Shown here in pieces: positions 45,901 through 52,838 of a DNA stretch of 64,000 nucleotides. Made by a program: the position numbers and the translations under genes. This stretch comes from Aptenodytes patagonicus. Its lineage: Eukaryota > Chordata > Aves > Sphenisciformes > Spheniscidae. Every line of letters starts with the position of its first letter. Positions within the stretch are counted from its first letter, which is position 1. The stretch is from contig NC_134951.1 of assembly GCF_965638725.1 (NCBI RefSeq), positions 1,116,001 to 1,180,000 on the forward strand. The letters run 5' to 3'. The notes under the pieces are model-generated. The model ran no database searches, was not told where the DNA came from, and was given only the letters and a program-made list of their open reading frames with translations.

Positions 45901-46200
45901 AAAACAGACAATCTGGTCATTGATATTTGTTCTAGTAGCGTTGCAAGTGACTGTTTATTCTGGATTGGTGAAGACACGTGGATCCCCTACAAGAGATACC
46001 GGGATGCAGGACCTCCTTATTCCACTTGGAACATTCCTCCTGATCCATCCATGCAAGCGTACTGGAAATGGTTTGTGTCTCATTTCAGGACAGAGCTAGA
46101 AAAACATTACAATGGGAAATTTCATGGCAAAGGAGAAATCCCTGCTTCGTGGCAGATAATTACAAAGCAGGAAGTACTTGACGAACTGGAGAGGCTTTAG
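42988..46200 (+). CDS. GVIN1: GVIN C-terminal segment: VLIG-type G domain and Cys/His tail
   Basis: Continues one base out of phase (DDLSSDRLDKLKRRYHQLWS) to the TAG at 46,198. G domain: P-loop GIQSTGKST (43,390-43,416), an Arg/Thr-rich switch (SAGRCTRGAFMQL), DTEG (43,549-43,560) and a downstream HQNV in the place of a guanine-specificity motif. These are VLIG/GBP-like features. A long alpha-helical region follows, then CPFCGAVC (from 45,796) with HD..H and HRPQ.L.G, the conserved Cys/His C-terminal block of the family, possibly metal-binding. No stop interrupts these 1,070 codons. Nothing in this segment looks decayed. Confidence 0.87.
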   Translation, partial: DDLSSDRLDKLKRRYHQLWSQILAIKTSHVKTNTKSLLLSKLDALSNEINDSSIGLEHILREVGQIYEALESMNSKDNIFVKLPEIAADLMVSGYPVELMDGDASYVPLRWVVAIFDRLIEKLGDKRVFVLSVLGIQSTGKSTLLNAMFGLQFNVSAGRCTRGAFMQLIKVDEKLQQDLDFDYMLVVDTEGLRAIELANKQSLNHDNELATFVIGIGNMTLINIFGENPSEMQDVLQIAVQAFLRMKQVNLSPSCLFVHQNVGEITAKEQNMEGQRRLQEKLDEMTVTAAQQEFCDVSRFSDVIRFDVNPHIHYFAHLWEGNPPMAPPNPTYSQNVQELKSKILQAAKKESQGSILRLSNLKVHISDLWNALLNENFIFSFKNSVEIAAYKKLETAFSQWTWQLRSHILDLQMKLDNKVRNGDLQKVTTEHLEKLVQETSDAIMKDMEKYFSEDRDCEILVQWKSSTELKLKELKESLLLETRKKCENLIELKKNQCKLDERKSEYENKLLKSSRQLALSLKGQSLSERELRDNFISLWAIWIAEVSSTAPPLEQVDIDVEIEDVLLDHFKEPNLHERIRAFPKQRVFSADLEKHVARKKRWGILPVNFDDADVSKIHRLTDNIIACVMANIDKKEKEKRDYSRSFIHEILNEVQEGINSVSSNQKYSFNKDYRIDLSLYLCRMAAERFKDMHIAFRKANDPAIYLESKREDFFKCFQISCQGATSITTFAVFLCDKIAPALRQAVYKRTALAIAQDIKGKIPDFNGNRSSLEVCMLRYLAQEENFENFKEYLNRPGDFLRSYIETRVETYCLGKNRRLEKFLGDSLTHCYESIQSAVFESTNVVKDRKDRNDKISLWLDEFCSALGEVLSLPRTELKGIEHQEITDIEFLNNAMTEALTPLKDHLKEEFASADMSLFETQPHTILAEQFAGCWKQCPFCGAVCTNIMQDHDGDHQLLFHRPQVLTGYKWHKTDNLVIDICSSSVASDCLFWIGEDTWIPYKRYRDAGPPYSTWNIPPDPSMQAYWKWFVSHFRTELEKHYNGKFHGKGEIPASWQIITKQEVLDELERL

Positions 46201-46994
46201 GCCAAGCCGGTATGAAGGAAGAACTGCAACTGCTTTGCATTTTAGAAGAACATAGTACAAGTCAATCCACAAATATTGTTATAATGACTACGACCTCAAG
46301 CCACATGAAGGAAACGATATCTAATTGCTCACAAAGTTGGGTGAAATAGGGCGTGCTGCTCCTGCCATCGCTCAGAGATTCCCTTGCTTCATTATAAAAT
46401 TAGAATCCTCTTCCCTTCTTGCCGTAAACATTTACATCTGCTTTGTTTTAGAGCAAAAAAAAAAAACAATCCTGCAACGAGCGGTCATATGGCCGAGATT
46501 AAGACCAAGTGCCGGATGAAGAGCAAAGGCAGCCTTAGAAAGTACCAATTTTAGCAGCTGCTATGAGAGAATAAGTGACACTGGCAAAAAAATAGTTTTC
46601 CTGTGCTTGTCATGCTTAAAGAAAGGGCTGCGGGATCTGAGAGCAGCTCAACATTGGCTGCAAGCTGTGCTGTTTTGCTTTTTGGGATTATCATTCCCCT
46701 ACTGATAAACTGAGCTAGTAGTCAGATCAGTAGCTGTTCTGCCTCCGATGTCATTACAGCAGTTAACACAACAGCCTATATAGATTTAGGTAGTGGTTTA
46801 ACTCAGTGTTTATTAGGTATACTTCATATGTTAAGGTAAGCCACTGCTACGCAGGTGCCTGGACCTGGTGGACTTTCCTCCAGCTCTTAACCGTAATAGC
46901 AACTGCTCTTGCCATTTGCTTAGCTGTTGAGCAAAAGCCTTTGTATGACCGATGTGGAGAATTACGTATCTTTGCAGCTTCCTCGGCAGCCATC

Positions 46995-47335
46995 GGCAGT
47001 GTGTGACATTAGTGTTTGTGCTGTCAAGACAGGCTGGTGGCAACGGAGCCATGGTCTGGAGAACATGTAACCAGCTGGGACTGCACCAGTGAGGTGGTCG
47101 GCGGTTTTTGCTGCGCAGTTCCTGCAGCGCCGCTGGAAACCCAAGGACCATGCCCCCCTGGAGGGTTGGCCAAAGTGGTGATTCAGTGTAATTCCTTGTA
47201 GTCTTTGCTAATAAACTAATCGAGTTGGACTGGACTGGTCTCTGTATCCTTTATTTTCGGGTGAGCCGCAGTTGTGTGTGACTTCAGCGTTCGTGCTGTG
47301 AAGACAGGCAGGTGGCAACTGGGCGACGGTCTGTG
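46995..47335. repeat. Pair of about 65-bp direct repeats, LTR-like
   Basis: 46,995-47,058 (GTGTGACATTAGTGTTTGTG, CTGTCAAGACAGGCTGGTGG, CAACGGAG, GGTCTG) and 47,265-47,333 (GTGTGACTTCAGCGTTCGTG, CTGTGAAGACAGGCAGGTGG, CAACTGGG, GGTCTG) are about 80 percent alike and 270 bp apart. AATAAA at 47,210 lies between them. They could be the remains of an LTR-type element; the family is not identified. Confidence 0.6.
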
Positions 47336-47379
47336 TAAGGGTGTGTGGAAGGAGAGTGTCTGCTCCTTTCAGGGTGTCT

Positions 47380-48120
47380 TGTCAAGGACCTTCTTCAGTG
47401 TCTCAAGGGATAATAAGAAGGGGAGGAAGCCATAAACAAGAACATCCAGTTAAACAAGCCTGACCGACAAATGATAAGGGAGGCAGCGGTGGGAACCAAG
47501 CCTGGTCAGTCACACTAGTTGATGAGTGAGAGGGTGAGAGGGTTTATTGCAGCGAGGTTATCTGATCGGGGAGCTGGTCAGACGGGAAACTTAAGGGAAA
47601 AAAGGGGAACCAAACCCAAAATATACCAAGACACAGACCTGACAAAACAGACGTGGAGACAATGACAGGAAACAAACCTTGCCAGTGTGAGTGTGTGCTG
47701 CAAGGACTAAGTGCCAGTTACTGGCGAGACCTGTGTGTGTGTGAGTGGATTTGGGGCCAGCTACTGGAGTCAGACTGGGGGCCTGGGTGCCCCTGGACTG
47801 TGGTGCTAGCCACCGGAGTGCGTGGCGTCCCAGTGCAGCTACTGGAGTGAGTGGGGGTCTTTAACCTCCAGCCACTGGGGTGCGAACGGTGTGCGTCCTG
47901 AAAATCAGCTACCTGGGGGGGACTGGTGCGAATGAGGTGAGGGAAGGGCTGAGCACCGGCAGCTGAAGCAGGACCGTGGGTCACAGCCCATGTGCCTGGT
48001 GCCAGCTGCTGGGCGGGGAGCAAGTGTCTGTATCCCCCAAACCGGGCGCGCGTGGGGTGTGCCTGTGAATTCACCAGCAAACTTCAAGCTGGAACAGCCG
48101 GCGAGCAGGTTGGCCTCGGG
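47380..48120 (+). repeat. Dispersed repeat, copy 2
   Basis: Counterpart of 37,450-37,910. Internally the phrase GCCAGTTACTGGCGAG / GCCAGCTACTGGAGT / GCAGCTACTGGAGTG / CCAGCCACTGGGGTG recurs several times between 47,710 and 47,885, so this copy includes an imperfect tandem array absent or reduced in copy 1. It stops about 50 bases from the minus-strand GVIN-like exon. Confidence 0.6.
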
Positions 48121-48169
48121 TCCAGGCTGGGGTATCAGGCGGGTGGAGGGTGCGTGCTGGTACCTTCAC

Positions 48170-48420
48170 CTTGCCGTGTGCCTGAAGCACTGTCAGGGCT
48201 TTTTTCCCCCACGTGTACTGTGCATCGCTTGCAAGCTTTAGGTAATCTTCGTCTTCCAGATGTCTCAAGGCCTGTGTGCCAGTGACTCCCAGCTCGTTCT
48301 CCAGTACAAGGAGCCAGTAATCTGTGCGGAGGCCCACGCCTTTCAGTGTCTCTGCCAGTCCACCCTGGCCCGCATCTCCCTCGGAGGGATCGTCTGGCGT
48401 GTCCTTCCTTGCAGCCATTG
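48170..48420 (-). CDS. Second GVIN-like N-terminal exon (orphan, inverted)
   Basis: Minus strand. Acceptor CCTTCCCACAG, then CA and ATG (48,418-48,416), 83 codons, then a possible donor AAG/GTGAAG at 48,169. Residues 30-78 align with the GVIN N-terminal module without gaps: TDYWLLVLENELGV, QALRHLEDEDYLKLA, YTWGKKALTVL against AYWLPKLSKILGV, EALKHLQYEDCLKLE, YPWETKALQKL. Even the acceptor-two-bases-ATG arrangement is shared with GVIN. No further GVIN-like coding sequence follows in the remaining 2 kb before the GVIN 3' end. It may be the first coding exon of a truncated duplicate, or a small gene encoding only this module. The frame is intact over the aligned region. Confidence 0.68.
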
Positions 48421-48750
48421 CTGTGGGAAGGAATGCAAACGTGCCTTCAAGTGACACAGGGTTGCAGTAGCTCTCCCCGTCTGCCAGGTTTGTAACTAAG
48501 GTTCTCAGTGACACTGACTCGCTGGAAAGAAGTCGTTAGGAAAAGCAAAAGACCTGACGATGGTGGGATGTGAATGTAAAGCTGACCAGGAACTGTCTGA
48601 TGGGTGTCTGATGCATACGGTGGGAAAGACGGGGGCTGGAGAAGGCAGGTGACAGGGCTGGGGCTGGGGTGACAGGCTGGGAGGAGGTCAGGATGGTGCT
48701 GGAAGTGGAGGTGGGGAGACCCGAGTGTACCAACTTTGCTTTCACTTTTT

Positions 48751-48816
48751 CTTCTCCCCCTCCTTGCTCTATCTTCTTCTCCCCCTCCTTGCTCTTCTTC
48801 TCCCCCTCCTTGCTCT
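48751..48816. repeat. 20-bp polypyrimidine repeat, three units
   Basis: Identical units CTTCTCCCCCTCCTTGCTCT at 48,751, 48,776 and 48,797, within a longer pyrimidine-rich stretch that extends to about 48,870. This explains the repetitive Arg/Gly/Glu-rich open frames on the minus strand. Confidence 0.85.
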
Positions 48817-49098
48817 GCCCTTCCCGTCCCTCCTCCCTGTGTGTACCCCCCCCATTCCCCCTTCCCGTGGGATCCCAAACACATATCCCTTGTCCCATCT
48901 GTCCCACCTGTCCCTGGGAGCTGGTGGGACATGGGCAGGCTCCCCGTGGAGCCCATAGGTTCCCCTCACCCCAGCCCTGCCCTACATGCTCCTGGGGTTC
49001 TCCTGCTGGTCCCAGCCTCAGCGTTCATGGACCCTGGGGGTGCTCCCAGCCCAAGCTGCATTGGGAAGGTCCCGCTGTTCCAGCCCCTTTGGACCACC

Positions 49099-49114
49099 TT
49101 TCTCTTTCACTTTC
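49099..49114 (-). promoter_or_regulatory. IRF/ISRE-like element upstream of the inverted GVIN-like exon
   Basis: On the minus strand this reads GAAAGTGAAAGAGAAA, i.e. three GAAA cores at six-base spacing, a perfect multimer of the IRF half-site (GAAANN). It lies about 680 bases upstream of the acceptor of the minus-strand GVIN-like exon. A candidate donor (GG/GTGAGG, minus) lies near 48,967. No TATA box is visible in between, so the promoter call is tentative. Confidence 0.5.
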
Positions 49115-49315
49115 TTTTAAAGGAAAAATGATAAAACTGCAGCAAAACGCGCAAGTGGAACAAGCAGGGCTGGGACTGGGCAGATGTTCCCATGAGATGG
49201 GAAACGGAAAATGTTGATGCTTTTCTTTCCATTTGGCGGAAAGTCATGAAATCCCGGAATTCCCCATTGAACAGCGATGGGGTGGATGAAGTGCATGGGG
49301 GGAAGACACATAGAC

Positions 49316-49480
49316 TTATAGAATCGTTTAGATCGGAAAAGACCTTTACGATCATCGAGTCCAGCCATGAACCTAATGCTACCAAGTCCGCCACTGCCGT
49401 CGGTCCCCTCAGCAGAGCCCTGGCCGCCTGCAGCAGCCCCTGCGCCTTCTCCTTCCCCTGAGGAGGGGTTTCTTTTTCAC
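49316..49480 (-). mobile_element. CR1-type LINE, 3'-end fragment
   Basis: Plus-strand ATAGAATCGTTTAGATCGGA, AAAGACCTTTACGATCATCG and AGTCCAGCCATGAACCTAATG are the reverse complement of a CR1 3' UTR and tail. It is a subfamily different from the 49,681 copy and heavily truncated. The left edge (tail) is clear; the right edge is approximate. Confidence 0.75.
49468..49479 (-). promoter_or_regulatory. Second ISRE-like element
   Basis: Plus-strand GGTTTCTTTTTC, minus-strand GAAAAAGAAACC: 11 of 12 positions of GAAANNGAAACT. It lies about 1.05 kb upstream of the inverted GVIN-like exon and about 1.1 kb upstream of SELENOI. Chance occurrence is possible. Confidence 0.35.
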
Positions 49481-49680
49481 CAAATACCTCCTCCCGGCCC
49501 GCAGGCGTGGAGAGAGGGGTCAGCAGCCCCCAGGGGAGAGCCAGGCTGCCTGGGACCCCGAGCCCGGCCTCACCCAGGCGGGAAGCAATCGCCTTGTCTC
49601 CCCAGGGAGAGCCGGCTTCCCTTGCCTCTTCATCGCCTCCGCATCGGAGAGGTGCCCAAGGCAGGCCTGGCTCGCCCTCC

Positions 49681-50237
49681 TAGAATCATAGAATCATTAA
49701 GGTTGGAAAAGACCTCTAAGATCATTGAGTCCAACCGTCGACCCAACACCACCATGTCCACTAAACCATGTCCCTCAGCGCCACATCTACACGTCTTTTA
49801 AATACCTCCAGGGATGGGGACTCATCCACTTCCCTGGGCAGCCTGGTCCAATGTTTCACCACTCTTTCAGTAAAGACATTTTTCCTCACATCCAATCTAA
49901 ACCTCCCCTGACGCAACTTGAGGCCGTTTCCCCTCGTCCTGTCGCTTGTTCCTTGGGAGAAGAGACCGACCCCCACCTCGCTACAACCTCCTTTCAGGTG
50001 GTTGTAGAGAGCGATGAGGTCTCCCCTCAGCCTCCTCTTCTCCAGGCTGAACAGTCCCAGTTCCCTCAGCCGCTCCTCATCAGACTTGTGCTCCAGACCC
50101 CTCACCAGCCTCGTTGCCCTTCTCTGGACACGCTCCAGCACCTCAACGTCCTTCTTGTAGTGAGGGGCCCAAAACTGAACACAGTATTCGAGGTGCGGCC
50201 TCACCAGGGCCGAGTACAGGGGCACGATCACTTCCTC
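49681..50237 (-). mobile_element. CR1 LINE, 5'-truncated young copy
   Basis: Starts on the plus strand with the tail TAGAATCATAGAATCATTAAGG and continues as the reverse complement of the CR1 3' UTR and the last about 165 codons of the reverse transcriptase ([46 protein letters not shown]-stop). Homology with the 26-kb copy stops abruptly at about 50,237 (GGGCACGATCACTTCC). The two are about 95 percent identical by eye. The truncation point abuts the CpG island of SELENOI. Confidence 0.93.
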
Positions 50238-50596
50238 TGCGCTTGCGGCGGGGTCCACCCCTACGGGACCTCCCCAGGCCTTTTTTTCCCCAAAAAAGTC
50301 ACTTTTTAGAGCCGTTATCTGCCGGCGGCAAGCGGCCCGCCGCTCCCGGCCGGCCGCTCCCCTCAGAGCCCGGCGCCCTCCCGCCCTGCAGGCGGCGCCC
50401 TCCCGCAGCCGGCCCCGCGCCTCGCCTGGCGGGGCGGGGCGCGGTGACGTCACGGCCACGCCGGGTGGGCCGATGCGGCGGCGGGAGGCGGGAGGCGGGC
50501 TACGGCGGCCGGCGGGGGCCTGGGCGGGCGCGGAGCGGCGGGACCGGGGGGACCGGGACCGGGAGCGGGCGGCGGCGGCGGCGCGGCCCGGCCGCC
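50238..50596 (+). promoter_or_regulatory. SELENOI: SELENOI CpG-island promoter and 5' UTR
   Basis: Abrupt change to very GC-rich, CpG-dense sequence with GC boxes (GGGGCGGGGC near 50,432) and a CRE-like core TGACGTCA at 50,443-50,450. There is no TATA box. It ends at the Kozak sequence GCCGCCATGG. The CpG-rich character continues into intron 1 to about 51,350. Confidence 0.75.
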
Positions 50597-50644
50597 ATGG
50601 AGTACGTGACCGCCGAGCAGCTGGCCGGCTTCGGCAAGTACAAG
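50597..50644 (+). CDS. SELENOI: SELENOI exon 1 (ethanolaminephosphotransferase 1)
   Basis: ATG in the full Kozak context GCCGCCATGG, 16 codons ([16 protein letters not shown]), then a donor AAG/GTAGCG in phase 0. It matches the human start MAGYEYVSPEQLAGFDKYK, where the conserved core is EYV..EQLAGF.KYK. The protein is a multi-pass ER/Golgi selenoprotein that transfers phosphoethanolamine from CDP-ethanolamine to diacylglycerol, making phosphatidylethanolamine and plasmenyl lipids. Exons 2 onward (YSAVDTNPLS... in human) are not in the window, nor is the Sec codon. Position next to HADHB agrees with the vertebrate gene order. Confidence 0.88.
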
Positions 50645-52404
50645 GTAGCGGCGCGCCGAGAGGGACGCCGGGGTTGGGGGGCGTCGGGGGCCTGGCCGTG
50701 GAGCCCGGAGCTCGGGGGGCGCCTCGGGGCCTGGCGCCGTGAGGGGGGTGTCGGAGGGGGCCGCCGTGCCTGGGCGGGAGCTCTCGGGGGACGCCGTTTG
50801 GAAGGGAGATGCCGGGGGGGTTGGGGGGGGCTGCAGTGGGGCCCGGAGCCGGAGGGGGGGGGTGTTAGGTGCCGTGGGACCCGGTGCCGTGGGACCCGGT
50901 GCCGTGGGGGGCGGGAGGTGCCGCGGGGAGGGGTGCTGTGGGACCCGGAGCTGGGGGGGGGGGGGGAGCTGCAGTGGGGCCCTGTGCCGTGGGGGGGAGG
51001 CGGGGGCTGCCGTAGGTCCTGGCCCCGTGGAGGGGGAGCCGCGGGGCCCGGTTCCGTGGGGCGGGGGCAGCCGCAGTGGGGCCCGGCGCGGTGGACGGGG
51101 GGTGCCGTGCAGTGGAAGGGCGGCTGTACGAAGTGTGTGTCGTGTCTCCGCCCCACGGTGCCCCACCGTGGGGTGCGGTGAGGTCCAGGGCGGTGGGGTG
51201 GGTGCTCGGCCCCGTGCGGGGCCCCCTCCCACCCCACGCGCAGTTCCCTGGGTGGGCCGTGCCGTGGGCCGTGCAGCGGGGGCCAGTGCAGTGCAGCGTA
51301 ATAAAAACGCTTTCTCCCCTCTCTCCTCCGCCCCCCAGCTCTGTCATGGTGGGGTGTGTGGGGCGCTGGGCGCAGTGAGGACCGGTGCGGTGAAGGTGTG
51401 ACCCGTGACCGTGTGAGACGGGGGGGCCCCCCTCCTTGCAGGAGGGGACAGGGGGACCGTCGTGTGCCCTGCAGCGAGTCAAGGGGTGTCTGCCTGCAAA
51501 CCGGGCACCCCCAGCCTGTTTCCCAGCGGGGACGAGGACGCCGTGTGCGATGCTGTGGGGTACAATGTCCAGTGCAACGCGGTGCGAGCGTGTCCGCGTG
51601 CCGGGTGGGCAACCCCAGACTGTTTGCCCGCCTCGGGGAGGACAGGCTGCGTGCCGTGCAGTGGGGTCCGGCGTGGGGACAGCAGAGCGTGGGGCGGTGG
51701 CAGCGTGATCGCACGCCAGCTGTGCTCCCCCAGCCGTGCTCCTGGGGTGGGGACACACCTTCATGTCCTACAGTACAGCACAGTACAACGTTATTGAGTG
51801 GGGCGTGATCACATTCGACGTGTGTGACACCCCCCCCCCCCGCCCCCCCAGGCTGTCCCTGGGAGTGGGGGGCATCGCTGGGCGCCGTGTGGGTGTGATT
51901 GGGAGCGGCGCTGTGGCAGCTTGCCTGTCCCCCGACCCCTTCCTGGGCTGGCAGCGACGTGGTCAAGAGAGGCAGCTGTGGCATGTCACCGCGTGCAGCG
52001 AGGTCGGCGCCTTGCCGGGTTGCGCTGTGGTTGCCCCTGCCTGCAAAAGGGCCGCGGAGGAGGGAGCTCTGGGTGCGTGTGGGTCTGCATCACGGTGGGA
52101 GCATGGCCAGCCTAGGGACTCACCCCCACATTTAGCTCAGGACCACGTTGCTCCAGCCCTGTGGCTGCTCCCGGCACAGTCAAACCCACAGAAGCGTGCC
52201 AGAGATCGTCCGCATCTCCTCGCGTGAGCGTGGCGGTCTCTGTCTTGTTGAAAGCACTGGAAACCACTGAAGGAAGCTGCTGTAAGTGCTCGCAGGCTCT
52301 GCTGTGGCAGCTCAAATCTCTAGGGACGGTCGTCCTTCCAGGGTGGTTCATGGGGTGTCACTTCAGTGTGCAGGACAGTTAGGACAAGTCTGTTTTCGTC
52401 CCCG

Positions 52405-52838
52405 CTATACAAAAAAGATGTCGACAGGCTGGAGAGGGTCCAGAGAAGGGCCACAAAGATGATCAAAGGACTGGGAAGCCAGCCATATGAGGAAAGGCTG
52501 AGAGAACTGCATTTGTTCAGCCTTGAGAAAAGAAGGCTTAGGGAAGACCTTATCACCATGTTCCAGTATTTAAAGGGCGGCTACAAAGAAGACGGAGACT
52601 CCCTTTTTACAAGGAGTCACATGGAAAAGACGAGGGGTTAATTTTTCATGAGAACAATCAGCCATCGGAATAACCTCCCCAGGGAAGCGGTGGATTCCCC
52701 GACATTGGACACTTTTAAGATTCGGCTGGACAGGGTGCTGGGCCATCTTGTCTAGACCGTGCTTTTGCCAAGAGAGGTTGGGCCAGATGATCCTTGAGGT
52801 CCCTTCCAACCTGCTGTTCTATGATTCTATGATGTGTT
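52405..52838 (+). mobile_element. CR1 LINE, 3' fragment
   Basis: Plus-strand reverse-transcriptase tail ([40 protein letters not shown]) followed by the 3' UTR (GAGGTCCCTTCCAACCTGC) and the tail TGTTCTATGATTCTATGATG, the classic CR1 octamer repeat. The subfamily is distinct from the 26-kb and 31-kb copies. The 5' breakpoint is near 52,405. It lies in SELENOI intron 1. Confidence 0.92.

Larger units (their letters stand above)
38898..46200 (+). pseudogene. GVIN1: GVIN1-like interferon-induced very large GTPase, one 7.3-kb exon with two lesions
   Basis: Giant single coding exon. The acceptor TTCTTCCACAG ends at 38,895 and the ATG is at 38,898. The terminal TAG at 46,198 gives about 2,430 codons, close to the roughly 2,400 of mouse Gvin1. 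Order: N-terminal helical module, coiled coil, MACPF-like region, degenerate P-loop domain, helical linker, VLIG-type GTP-binding domain, long helical region, Cys/His C-terminus. Exactly two breaks are seen: an in-frame TGA at 40,287-40,289, and one extra base in GGG at 42,986-42,988 that shifts frame. Otherwise the frame is open for over 7 kb and the motifs are intact, so it is either a very recent pseudogene, a segregating null allele, or a gene with sequence errors. Family members are large cytosolic GTPases induced by interferon. Confidence 0.88.
46201..48169. other. GVIN 3' flank with LTR-like repeats
   Basis: It contains the GVIN 3' UTR, whose end I cannot fix; AATAAA occurs at 47,210-47,215, but in sequence that looks repeat-derived. 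A 12-base A run lies near 46,455. The remainder holds the direct repeats at 46,995 and 47,265 and the dispersed repeat at 47,380-48,120. No GVIN-like continuation is found on the minus strand here. Confidence 0.5.

Noticed and set aside
20464-50596. ADGRF3 expected from human gene order
   Set aside because: No GAIN-domain or seven-helix coding sequence was found on either strand, so nothing is annotated.
50114-51984. Long open frames on both strands (355 and 494 codons) around SELENOI exon 1
   Set aside because: They run through a CR1 fragment, the CpG island and intron 1. Pro/Arg/Gly composition and mutual overlap show they are compositional artefacts.
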